64,000 nt of DNA from Diospyros lotus. Taxonomy: Eukaryota > Streptophyta > Magnoliopsida > Ericales > Ebenaceae. The notes beneath the pieces were generated by a model. It saw nothing but the letters and a program-made list of their open reading frames with translations, did no database searches and was not told the origin of the DNA. Within the stretch, counting starts at the first letter, position 1. Each line of letters starts with the position of its first letter. The DNA lies in the NCBI RefSeq assembly GCF_014633365.1, contig NC_068343.1:31589307-31653306 (forward strand), given 5' to 3'. The position numbers and the translations under genes are program-made. This document shows, piece by piece, positions 12,270-22,819 of the stretch.

Positions 12270-14694
12270 TAAGGTCGTCACGTGATTTAGGCAAGTGTAA
12301 GATACTGAAAATGTGGTTTGATAGTAAAATAAATTGTTGAATCGACAACAGGGAGTGCCTCAGGACTAAGATGTCTAAGGATAAGGGTATGGCATTGATA
12401 GGCATCTTGAGACGGGATTTATGACACTGAGAGAAACTAAATCCAAAACTATTTTTGGTACAGCTAAGTTATAGTCTGAAAGATCGAATGATGGTAAGGG
12501 ACTTCCAGGAAGTTAAGGAAATCCTTTAGAGGCTCAAATTTTGTTATTAGAATAACCCTTAAGTGGTTTCAGATTGAAACAAAAGGGTTTACAGTCGAAA
12601 CATACATTCGGGCCTAAGCACAAATTATTAATTTTGGCTAAGGATGGTAAAAAAGATGGCTTTTCTGAGTCTTTGGGGCTGAAATGAAATTTTTGAACTT
12701 ATGGGGCTTAATGGAATTGTTTGATAATTCAGGGGCTTGAGGAAGAAGGCCAAAATGTAAAAGGATGTTTCAAGTTTTCAGAACTTTTGCACAAAGGCAT
12801 GGCTGAACTACCACCGTCGCCTGCCACCGATCAAATCGCCACCATAAGGCATGGGGGAGGCAGCCTAGGCCATCTAGGACTGAGATAGGTTGCCTAGCTC
12901 ACGCAACTGGCCGTGATTGGCCAAAAAATGGCCGGGTTTGGCTATAAATAGTCGAGTTTCGGACAAGGGTTTTGGCAAGATTGAGCTTCAATTTTCTTGC
13001 GTTTTGGAAATTTTTTGAGGGTGAGGTTAAGGGGATTTTGTTTCCCAAGAGAAGAGGATCATTTCTAGAGATTTTGGGGTGTTTTCGGGTTAATTTGAAA
13101 ACTTTTTTTGAATGTGGTTGGAAAAACGCATGGTAATCGAAACTAGACTAATCTTGGCTAATTTGGAGGCCATTTGATGATTGTTTCGGGCCAAAATGCA
13201 TGCCATGGTGATCAACTGGAAGAGGGCTTTGAGTTGGTGAAGTTGGGGAGAAATCTTGGTCATTGGTCGGTGAGCAACTCGCCGGAAAAGAAGATGTGTG
13301 TGGGCCTCACGTGTCGTTTCACGTGCACAGTCCATGCACTAGCACGCATGGGCGCATGCCAAGGTGATTTTTTCTGATTATTATTTTAAAATTTCTAAAA
13401 AAATAATTTATGATTTATGGTGGAGAAAAATTTAGAAAAATGCTTGATGAGGTATTATTTTAGAATTTTTGAGAAGGAAATTGGGAGAAAATAGGAGAAA
13501 AATTATAAAAACAATTTAGAAAAAATAGAGATTGATATTCTTTTGAATAAATATGATGGTTGGGGATCGTTGAAGCTCAAGGTTGAGTAATAGTACGCTT
13601 GGTAAGAGAATTGAGGTCGGGCACAAATTTCGAGGAATCCTAAATTAAGTTCAAGGTGAGACTCCTATACTCCAAATCCTATTTTTTTTTTCTCTTACAT
13701 GAGACTCCAATATTCAAACTTCTATTTTGTGTAAAGCTCCTATTGCATGAAACGTATTTTGTGTAACGTTCCTGTACACAAAATCCTATAGTTTTCTTAT
13801 GTGAAATCATGTTACATATATGAAATGTATTTTCTTAAAAATATATGATGTTAGCTTTTAACTATTGCATTTATAAAATCTGTGTGGCCATATTGTTGCC
13901 CCTATTTGTTGTTGGCCTAGGGCAAGAGTCTAGATATCCTCTGAGAGGCGTTATGCATGATTCATCGAGAAAGCTCTCGTGGGGAAGACCGTGAGCCTAA
14001 AGGATAACGGATGTGGTGCTTGCATGAGTTCTATGAGAACATACCAGGATGGCATGGTTAGGGACCTCCTAAGAGGCGTTGTGCGTGTGCCATTGAGAAA
14101 GCTCTCGTCGGAGAAGGCTGAGATGTTCACGAGACACTTCGGAGTAGTTCTCGTTGTTTCCTCGTACGTTTTATATTTTTTCATGCATTTATATAAACTG
14201 TTTTGGAGTTCTCACTAGAAGATTCATCTTCTAATTGGACTATGTTTTTGGAATAATCAAATGTTCTAGGTTCGACGAGCGACTCTAAAGAAAATGAGAT
14301 AGATGAAGAATAAGCTTATTTTGTCATATGTAGCATGTTTAGTCTGTCTTCTATTTTGTGCAAACCTATGTAAACCTTCGTATGTTTTGGTCATGTTTAA
14401 GATGTTTGATTATCGTTCAGAGAGATGATATCCCTGTAGTTCATTTTGTAAACGTTTTGAATGGTTTCTGATTTGAGAAATAAAGCATTATGGTTATGTA
14501 TCATATCAAGTTTGATCTAGCTTTCGCATTGGTAATTATAACACCTATCTTAGCTACTTGAGTTTGATAGGCTAAGAAGTTGAAATTTGGATTTTTAGGA
14601 ATTGTATGTTGTATATCAGTGGATGTGGTAAAAAAAAAAATAGAATTCTTGAAATTCTAAGTTATAACACGTTCGAAAAATTTGGGGTGTTATA
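12270..14694. other. Possible nested LTR or unknown insertion inside insertion 4
   Basis: The stretch around 12780-13380 is less AT-rich than its surroundings and the right border (GGGGTGTTATA at 14684-14694) resembles the end of insertion 4 (GGGATGTTATA). A left border near TGTAAGGTCGTCACG (about 12270) is a guess, with no clean target duplication. No known protein domain was seen. Confidence 0.25.
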
Positions 14695-14805
14695 TTTCTT
14701 GGCTGGAAAAATCCAGCAAAATCCCTTAGCCTCGTGCGCCCCCATGCGGGATTGAACTCGCAACCTCCCCTTGAACATGTGAACGCCCGCGCTAGCTGCT
14801 CCTTT
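14695..14805 (-). mobile_element. tRNA-derived SINE-like fragment
   Basis: On the minus strand there is a B box match (GTTCAATCC, + strand 14749-14757) about 35 nt after an A box-like TAGCGCGGGCG (14784-14794, one mismatch to TRGYNNARNNG). This is the RNA polymerase III promoter layout of tRNA-derived SINEs. It does not fold as a complete tRNA as far as I can see. It could be chance or a decayed tRNA fragment. Confidence 0.35.
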
Positions 14806-15130
14806 AAATATATATATATACACACCATTAAATTTAAGAAGACCCTCAACCTCTTTCTGAAATTACACCAGCACCCTAGAACTCCTAAAAACCACACTTA
14901 CACCCCACTTAATAACTACATTAATACCTTAAAACTTTTGGAAAGCCCAATTACTCCCAATTTAATAGTTTCATGAATACTCCCAAATAATTAATTATCC
15001 TAATTGCCCATTTTCTTAAAATAACATAAATTATTAATTTCCCTTAAATCCTCAAATATTCAATAATGACTTCGAATATCGAAAACAATAATTATTATGT
15101 ATTGCCAAAATTTCGGGATGTTATACCTTT

Positions 15131-16130
15131 TGTTCAAGATATTTGGAGGGTATTGAGACAAGATTCAACCGGCTTGGACGTGTTGATGATCAACCTACAA
15201 ATAATGAATAATCTCAAGTGTCAACATTTTTTTTACTAAAATAAGGAAATCAGTTGAGAGTACCTCATATTTCAACCTTACTCATATTGAGAAACTACAA
15301 GCACACAGGTATGTGTTGATGAACTCAAAACTAGTTAATCGGTTTGCGAAGTGAGTTCATACATAAATGATAAATAATTTATCATAAAAAATATTTTTTT
15401 TAGCTTGTGGTGTTAATGACTTAATTTCATATATGAAATTTAGAGAAATGACCAAAAGAAGGCTCAGGAATCGAACATGATAAACTATAGAGATTGAAAG
15501 AACAGTGCATCGAGAATTCGTTGATAGGTTCTCTAAGAATGTAGGTTTACGATTGATATATTTTGTTAAGAACAATATTTCAATCATGAAAAATTATATT
15601 TATCGATTTCTTTTTGTTTCATTTTAGATGATGAATGATGAAAATGAATCCCATGCAAATGATCTTAAGTTCCTTACATAAGGCCCATTTCAACGTGCCA
15701 AACGATTTAGTGCATATAATATCAATGGATACAAATTTTGAACTATGGAACAGGAGCATGGCTTGAAAACTAAAAACAATGGAGTTTTTGTGATTTATAG
15801 AACAAGAAGTCATTCAAGAATCAATGATAACAACCCAGTTAATATAGATGTTAATTATTATGAAAACTTGGTAGATATAATCGAGCTTAATTACTATAGT
15901 CGATTCAGGATTATTCTATTTAAGTGTAAATAGGTCAATACCATAACTGATAGAGGGATCAGACAAGATGCTTTGCAGTTTACTTTAGTGAATTTCTCTT
16001 GATTGATACATACTAGTGAGCATGAAAAAGATTAACCTTATACTGAGGCTTCACAAGCGCAACAAGTGTACTATGTTCAAGATGCTGTGGAAAAGGATTA
16101 GAGTGTTGTTGTATATGACATTTTTCTTTT
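15131..16130 (+). pseudogene. CACTA TNPD transposase, C-terminal region (DUF4218/DUF4216-like)
   Basis: The frame continues as SRYLEGIETRFNRLGRVDDQ, then an ISTLLILRNYKH-like stretch, a probable intron, TVHREFVDRFSKN, and later GVFVIYRTRSHSR, NYYENLVDIIELNYYSRFRI and RQDALQFTLVNFS with AQQVYYVQDAVEKD. The IIELNYY...F..TLVNF...QVYYVQD order is that of the DUF4216 domain at the C-terminal end of CACTA transposases. Several stops (for example at 15931 and near 16000) make it non-functional. Confidence 0.75.
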
Positions 16131-17876
16131 GTGTTTGGTTTCGATAATGAAAAATAAAATCAATTTATTCCTTATGTCATTTGTCAAGAATATGATTTGT
16201 CAAGAATGTGAAAAACAAAATGATCTATGATTTTCTATATTAGTCGGAGATTAGCAGAAACAAGTATTATGATTTAAAAAAATCTCCTAAATGATTTTTT
16301 TTTTTTAAATTGATTTTGAATCATTGGATAAACATATGTGTATTATAGTATTTTGTGTATTATATTAGTTGGAAAACATCCGTTATTTCTCTAAGTCTAA
16401 AAGATTAGCACATTATAAAGAGACATATTAGAAAATATTTTTATTTTGAAAAACTATCTCCCGATATTTTGATAGCTAATATTCATTGTTGTTAAAACAA
16501 TTTTTAATCAATTTTTCAATGAATAGAAAGTATGTATTTTGAGAGTGGTAAATTTGTTAAATCACGAATTTGTACTAATATCAAAACTCTATTTTCTTAT
16601 GATTATGGATTTTGATTTTTTGGATATTTTTATTGAATCCAAATAGGGGGTACTTTCTTATTTATATTTATGTATTAAAGTAAATGTCCTCATTTTTTTA
16701 AATTTATATTTTATTTTTTTAATTTATATTTTACCTTCCATTTACTTAAACTAAAGAGATGTAAATATGTTGTAATATATTGTATCTTCAAAGTCTTCAT
16801 TTGTTGACTAAGTGCCTTTGAACTGTTGACTAAGTGCCTTATCTGTCGACTATCTCATTCTATCTGTCGACTATGTGTCCTGCATCAGTTAACTATATAT
16901 AGCCATCTTTCGACTATGTTTTGTTTTGTCAACTATCTTTGTGGTTCTGTCGATAGCCTAATTCAATTTGTAAACTATCAATGTCCATTTTAGAGTAATT
17001 TTTCTTCATATTTTTGATCTGTCGACTATGGCATGGTTCTGTTGACTATGTCTAATTTTTGTTCATATAATTAGTCGACTGACCTCTTTAGTCTGTTGAC
17101 AGTTTATGTCTTTGACAGTTTCCAACGGCTAGTTTCTCAATCTCCAACGGCTCAAAAATGGCTAGTTTTGGGCAAAACTTTTGGGAAGCCTATAAATACA
17201 AATCAAAGAAATCAAGAAGAGGCTAATGGATAAGAATGAATTGATTTGAGCTCACATTTATACTCGTTTGTATTTGCAGTGACTGTGCTTTATTTTTTTT
17301 TCTTCAAGGCTTTGATCTAAATTTCTATTTATTCATTCAAGCCTTGTTTTGTATTTTGAGAGATCTTGTAACTAAGAGATTTATCTCTTAAATTCTCTTT
17401 TATTATTAAAATCTTGTATTTCCTAGCTTGTTGTGCTAGAGGACTTGCTCTTTAAAGCAAGGGGTTGAAATTCCTAGTTAGGTGTTAGAGGGCTTTTTTG
17501 TATAAGCAAGAGGTTTGTAATTTCCTAGTCTTAGACTAGAGGGCCTACTTGGTTAAGTAGAAGGTTTTAGTGGATTGTTTGCAAAATTCTTAGTGAAGAG
17601 CTAAGGTAGTGGATTAGGCTTGGATTAAATCGAACCACTATAAATTCTTGTGTTTTCTTGTACTTGTGTTCTTTAATTTATTTATCTTTCTAAGCATTTC
17701 ATTATTCTTCACTTGGTTCACATATTTATCTTTGTAAATTTATATTTGTCATTTTATATGCTTTATGTTTTAAATCACTAAAACCTCAATTTGTATTAAA
17801 AAGTTTTTAAGTTCAATTAAGTTTTCAAATTACCCAATTCATCCCCCTTCTTGGTATGTGCCATAACATTTAAAAT
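16131..17876 (+). mobile_element. Interruption of the CACTA C-terminus, probably a Copia-type solo LTR
   Basis: The transposase reading stops after VVVYD and resumes at KPRDLCDM near 17890. The intervening DNA has a TATA-like CTATAAATAC (17192-17201) and a 3' end resembling long Copia LTRs (CCCAATTCATCCCCCTTCTTG at 17834 onward, final CTAACA at 17871-17876). It also has a GTCGACTA-rich patch. The left border was not found, and part of it (16131 to about 16750) may be ordinary intron. Confidence 0.4.
16800..17100. repeat. Second GTCGACTA/GTTGACTA repeat cluster
   Basis: About a dozen copies of (C/G)T(C/T/G)GACTA-like words, many spaced 20-40 bp, occur between 16803 and 17100, for example CTGTCGACTATCTC and CTGTCGACTATGTG. 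The words recur in the patch at 2564-2716, which lies in a different LTR-like insertion. Confidence 0.6.
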
Positions 17877-18078
17877 CTAACAATACATTTTAAACCAAGA
17901 GATTTGTGCGATATGAGTGAAGACACTGAAGAGGCATTTCTATGAGAATGAGCCATATGAAGCACAAGACCTAAGGTTATTTTTTCCTAATGATACTGGA
18001 ATTTTGTCACTGGCAAGAGCACAAATAGATGGTGATCCAATGCCTAATGTTGAAAATGTTGATGATGAGGATATGTAA
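17877..18078 (+). pseudogene. CACTA TNPD transposase, last coding piece and stop
   Basis: It reads KPRDLCDMSEDTEEAF, then a stop at about 17944 and ENEPYEAQDLRLFF to an acidic tail ending VENVDDEDM and TAA at 18076-18078. The PRDLxDM...D motif followed by an acidic C-terminus is typical of the ends of plant CACTA transposases. Confidence 0.65.
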
Positions 18079-18267
18079 TTGTATGGATTTAATTAATACA
18101 AATGTAGAATACTATATTGCATTTTACTTTGCTTATTATATTGTTGTTTGGCATTTGTTTTTGTTTTGCATACCTAGGAGTTCATGTGTCTGCTTTATTT
18201 TGCCTTTCATTTTGCTTTGCTTTATCTATACGTGTATGTTGTTCTCATTTATAAAAAAATACAGCCA

Positions 18268-20263
18268 TGAATAGGAAGAAACGTCTAAGAAAGACAGGCA
18301 CTACCGATTTAGGTGAAAATGCCTCACTTACCACACATGCTTCAACGTCATTGTCAACTCCACCACAGCCCCAACATCATCCCTAGCATTTTCCTCAACT
18401 CCACCACAACCTCCAACATCATCCCTATCTCCACCATAGCCTCTATTATCTACACATGCTCCATCACTGCCTCCAGCATCTAGGCAAACTCCATCAGGAT
18501 CATCCACTCCAGATCTACCGCAGCATTTGGCATCGACACGCTCGTCTATATCACGCCATTACTGGACATTTAATGTGATAGGTATGCATAAAATATTTAA
18601 ACTGAGTATAATTATTATATACTTGTATTAATTATTAAATTAAGTACATGTATTTTGATTGACAGATGAACAGGGCTTATAAATAAGAAAAGCTAGGAGT
18701 TAAGGATGTTTGGTTACTTGCACGTGGAAGACGTGTAATGTTAGAGTTTAATGAATCACTCCAACCAATAGCAGATGCAACTAGACTTTTTGGAGGGATT
18801 TTAGGGGACTTAGCTTCTGATTTTGTTACTTTTCCCATCAATTATGAAAGTTGGCACAAAGTTCCGAAGACATATAAAGAGAAAATTTACAAAAAAAGAA
18901 TCATGGTAATTAACTAATATTGTTTGTTTTGATACATTTTTTGAATATATTGTTATAATTAATATTGTTATTTTTCGAAGGAAAAATTTAATATTAACGA
19001 GAGACCTATTAAGAATTTCATTTTGAGGAATATTGAGAAGAAATGGAAAGACTATAGGTGCAAATTATACCATTAATGGTATGATCTTGCCATTGGTCGA
19101 GAAGCTAATATTACAAAGCATCCACCAGGAATATCTCAAGACCAATGGGCAAGTTTTATTGACTATCGTGTGCGAGATAAGACTAAGATGATGTTACTAA
19201 TCTTGCTTATAAGATTACTAATCTTTATATGACTAAATGATTACGATTCTTGTTGTAGATCTAGGAGATGTGTTAAAAAAAATACTAAAAATATATCTAA
19301 ATTGACAATCCCACACACAAGAGGATCGAAGAGTCTAGCAAGAAAAAAATAGATGGTAATATTGCAAAAATTTATCATAAGTATGAATTTTTTATTCTAA
19401 CATCAACTAACATTTATGTGAAATTGTTCTAAATTATAGAAAATTGAGAGTGGTCTGCCTGTGAGTAAAGGTTTATTATACATTACAACGCATAAAAAGA
19501 GAGACAGATCTTTTGTGAATGAAGAAGCACAAACTATAAGCGTAAGTTTTTTTGTATCATAACCATTCCATTTTTAAAACTCTTACAATTACATAAATAG
19601 ACTTTTATTTAAATGGTATTTTTGGAGTGATTGATATTGTTTTTTAATACATACAGGATAAAATTTCTAAGATTGAGAGTCAAGGCACGTCTTCACAGTC
19701 AGTTTCCTTAGATGATTCACTTGCTCTGATACTAGGAAAAGAACACTCAGGCCGAGTCCGAGATTTGGGCTTCGATCTGAGTCCAAACCAAGTTTTTGGG
19801 ACCATTAGTCAATTCAATGGGATGTCCTTGTCTTTCAATAATATCGGTCCATCTCATATAGAATACCAACAAAAGGTGAAAAGATTGGAGAAACAATTAC
19901 ACACTAGTAATCAAAGGGTTCAAAGTCTAGAGACATAGGTGCAAAATTTTTAAGGTGCAATGGTTCATATTTTCACAAACTTTGTGGGAAATATACCGCT
20001 TGAGTTTGCTATTATACTCAATTCAATGGTATGTTAATATGTTAATTCTAAAATTATGAATTTTGATTTTTCATTTTAAGTGATTGTTTATGTTTATCTC
20101 CACAAATACTCTTCAAAGTATGTTTTCGCCTTTTATATACATCTAATACAATTTTAATTATTTTAGACACCAGATGTGCATAGTGGACAAGCGTCACCAG
20201 TGACAAGGCCCTCTTCTATATCTACTCATAATATTCACGAGACACAGCAACCTCCACACTAAC
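18268..20263 (+). pseudogene. CACTA second gene, TNPA-like (Transposase_24/Ptta) in several exons
   Basis: An ATG at 18268 opens a frame MNRKKRLRKTGTTDLGEN followed by a Pro/His/Ser-rich region broken by stops. Later exons read RRVMLEFNESLQPIADATR, LFGGILGDLASDFVTFPINY, SWHKVPKTYKE (about 18735-18904), FILRNIEKKWKDYRCKLYH (about 19020-19075), KHPPGISQDQWASFIDYR, a SKLTIPHTRGSKSLARKK segment (about 19300-19350), GLPVSKGLLYITTHKKRDRS (19450-19505) and DLGFDLSPNQVFG (about 19760). These follow the order of the Ptta/En/Spm family. Exon borders with GT/AG are visible (for example GTAATT after 18906). Stops, including one in the Pro-rich part and one at 19936, suggest a pseudogene. In En/Spm the TNPA product binds subterminal repeats and cooperates with TNPD. 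Confidence 0.7.
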
Positions 20264-20569
20264 AAAGTTGATGTATTATTCAAATATTTGAACTACTTGA
20301 ATATTAAACTTTTAAAATTTTACTTAGACATGTAAATCCATTTTGATTGGACTTTGATATGTTACATATTTGGATATTTAAGTTGGATTGAATATTTATG
20401 GTTTGTTTATTAAATAGATTGATATATTGTGTTTGTAAATTTGATATATAGGTTATAGATTTAGTTAGGTTATTTGTGAGTTAAAAATTTATGGTTTGAT
20501 GATTTAATTAGGTTATTAGGTTATAAATTATAGGTTCTTCATTTTGGTGAGAAAAAAAAAAAAAATAGA

Positions 20570-21239
20570 AGAATTAAATTTGCTATGCTTTTAAAGATAG
20601 TTTTGAAACCACCGTTAACTACTAAAATCAATACTAATATTCAAATTTAGCGGTGATTTGAGAGTCAAGATCGAAATTGAAATTTATAGTGAAATTTAGT
20701 AGGGGTTTTGAAACCATCGCTAAAGTCCATGCTTGTATTGAAATTTAGCAGTGGTTTTAAAATCGCCACTAAAATCAATACTAATATTCAAATTTAGCGT
20801 CAATCATGATTGGATTGATTTTTATATTGAAATTTAGTTGTGGTTTTGAAACCGCAGCTAAAATCATAGTTAAATTAATTTTTGTATTGAAATTTAGCGA
20901 AATTCACTACTAATTTATATTGAAATTTAGCGATAGCTAAAATAAATACTAATATTCATATTTAGCGGCGATTCTAAAACCACCACTAAAGTCACTTATT
21001 TATATTTAAATTTAGTAGTAATTTTAAAATGATTGCTAAATGTTACTAATCGCCAGAAAATAATAGATTTTGCAGCGGTTCATAAACTGTCGCAAAAAAA
21101 TATAACTTTGTGGTGGTTAGTCCAACTGTTGTTGAAAACTGTCGCAAAATACCTCTCAACCGCTATATCTACTGCAATTTTGAAAACCATTGCAAAATGA
21201 CAAAAAAAACTATCGCTAAAATCCGATTTTTATGTAGTG
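20570..21239 (+). repeat. CACTA 3' subterminal repeats and terminal inverted repeat
   Basis: A short word family recurs about ten times: AAATTTAGCGG, GTTTTGAAACC and CGCTAAAATC in both directions, interspersed with GAAATTTAG. The block ends in CGATTTTTATGTAGTG (21224-21239), whose reverse complement begins CACTACA, the hallmark of CACTA ends. TNPA-like proteins bind such subterminal repeats. The three bases after it are TCA, the expected 3 bp duplication if the unseen left end matches. Confidence 0.85.
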
Positions 21240-22299
21240 TCACTTACTAGTTAGGTATTTAAATAAATGATTTTGCATAGTTTATGGGCACATTTATAAT
21301 CATACCAAATTTAGGATCCACGAAAAAAGAACTTAAAAGTTTAAGTAGGGATGTGTAATCGGTTATAACTGAATCAAATCGATTGACTAATCTCAACTAA
21401 CCGAACTAATTGAAACCTAAACTGTGATAACCAAATCGAACCGAAAACTGAACTAATACACTACCTAGCCGACCGGTGATTCTAATAATTGGAATCGATC
21501 ATCAGATTCCCCCAACCGGGGTGATTCATATATAAAAAAAATGAGTTTGATCAAATGGTTATTTTTTTGTAGATTTAAAAATTAATTTTATGGTAAAAAT
21601 AAATAAATCAAAAACACATCTTTGGAAAAACGTCACTAACCACCATCCACGGCGGATTCCGATGATTGGAATCGACCATAAGATTCGCTTTGGCTCAATG
21701 ACCCGCATACCCAAAAATCAAAAGTAATTAATGGTTAGATTTTAGTAAGTCTAGATTTTAATGTAAAATAGAAGTTGTCGAAAAACTTATTAAATGGGCC
21801 ATCAACATCGACAGGCGAGCACGGTGGTGCAAATCGAAGGGAGGGAGAGAGATGCAACTGTTGAAGTCAACAACATCGTTAATGTCGGAGGTAAAGAAGA
21901 AGGGTTGGCACCGAAGTCGGCGTCGATGTCACAAAACTCTTTGCCTTCTTGTAGGTGGTTGCTTCAATAAAAACAACAACCATCGACGTCGGAGGTAGAG
22001 AATAAGTGTCGCGTCAACGAGGGTAACGGGGCTTGAGAGTTGGAGATGATGGGGAAGAAAGAGGGCTGATCAAAGGGAAGGACTAAACGATCATTCCGTT
22101 GGCACTGGGTTATGATTGTTTAGCCTTTCACTCCTTTTTTTATACTACACACAAAATAATGTCATTTTGTAATTTTAGTTCGGTTCAGTTAGTTTGGCTA
22201 CTTAGACAATATTAATCGAACTGAAATCAATAATCGATGTTTCACCCAAACACTAATCAAATCACTAATTGACACTTAAATAAACCAACGGAAGTAATC
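21240..22299. other. Intergenic DNA between the CACTA end and CLPTM1
   Basis: No gene recognised. The borders near 21350-21480 and 22180-22260 contain words such as ATCGATTGACTAAT, CCGAACTAATTG and TTCGGTTCAGTTAGTTTGG that look partly inverted to each other, so a non-autonomous DNA element of about 0.9 kb may sit here; no target duplication was found. The middle (21800-22090) is less AT-rich. Confidence 0.35.
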
Positions 22300-22609
22300 G
22301 ATTAAGTTCCATGAGTTATACTTGTGGCCATTACAGATTGAATAATTTACCACTTGATGGAATCCAACGGCTGAGGTTTTGTAGGGGCAGATCTACGGTA
22401 GAAAAACAACCCAAGGCCAAGGGTACGGTAGATAGTAGCCTTCGTTGGTAGTGTCCAACTTGGAGTTGGGGGCTCGGGGGGGCCGCTATTTGTCAGATTC
22501 CAATAGAAAAGCAGAAAAAGCAAAACTGTTCCTGTGTTGTTTGGTTCTCTCTGCGTCGTTTTTTATCGGACGGTTTCCAATCCATAGGGGCGGAGAAATC
22601 TTCGGGAGC
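22300..22609 (+). promoter_or_regulatory. CLPTM1: CLPTM1 promoter-proximal region and probable 5' UTR
   Basis: The 300 bp before the CLPTM1 start hold no clear TATA box, which is common for housekeeping plant genes. The frame of exon 1 stays open upstream to an ATG at 22445 (55 extra codons). I take the ATG at 22610 as the start because homologues begin with a short MAxP-like Ala/Gly/Gln-rich stretch and its context (A at -3, G at +4) is good. The upstream codons are most likely 5' UTR. Confidence 0.5.
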
Positions 22610-22819
22610 ATGGCGCAGCCGGTGGCTGCAGCAGCGGCAGGAGGCGGAGGGAGGCAACAGCAGCAGCAGCCGCAGCCAGCGGGGGGTTTTGGCCAGACAA
22701 TAACCGGAGTCATACGAATAGCAGTCTTTTGGTACTTTGCGTCCAAATTCTTCGCTCCTAAGAAGACCCTTGATCCTTCTGTTCAGATCTCTAATCTCTT
22801 CCACAAGGGTGAATCCCTG
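22610..22819 (+). CDS. CLPTM1: CLPTM1 exon 1
   Basis: 70 codons from ATG, ending GES-L before GTTCGT (donor 22820). It encodes the low-complexity N-terminus (Ala run, Gly run, Gln run) and the first hydrophobic segment [14 protein letters not shown], then [17 protein letters not shown]. Phase 0 at the junction. The start choice is supported by homologue length and by its context. Confidence 0.9.

Larger units (their letters stand above)
9857..15125 (-). mobile_element. Composite LTR-like insertion 4 in the CACTA transposase
   Basis: It begins TGTAATGGCCCGCCTCC, closely like insertion 3, and ends GGGATGTTATA. It is flanked by a perfect 5 bp duplication CCTTT (9852-9856 and 15126-15130). At 5.27 kb it is long for a solo LTR and appears composite: it contains a 214 bp tandem duplication (10191-10618), a possible second LTR ending in AATTTGGGGTGTTATA near 14694, and a SINE-like piece near 14695-14805. 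No gag or pol sequence was recognised. Confidence 0.6.
1..21239 (+). mobile_element. CACTA (En/Spm) DNA transposon, degenerate, 5' end outside window
   Basis: The element has two genes in the usual CACTA order, a TNPD-type transposase (802-18078, broken) and a TNPA-like second gene (18268-20263). A field of short subterminal repeats follows (20570-21239), and the element ends in TGTAGTG, the inverted form of the CACTA terminus, at 21233-21239. It has been expanded by several LTR insertions. Both genes carry stops, so the copy is not autonomous now. CACTA elements move by cut-and-paste and make 3 bp target duplications; the left side cannot be checked here. Confidence 0.8.

Noticed and set aside
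14740..14800. A tRNA gene
   Set aside because: A and B box-like words exist but there is no full cloverleaf or anticodon arm that I can fold; SINE-like at best.
22486..22804. Two minus-strand ORFs rich in Pro, Cys or Leu opposite CLPTM1 exon 1
   Set aside because: They are antisense shadows of the GC-rich Ala/Gly/Gln repeat; no known domain.
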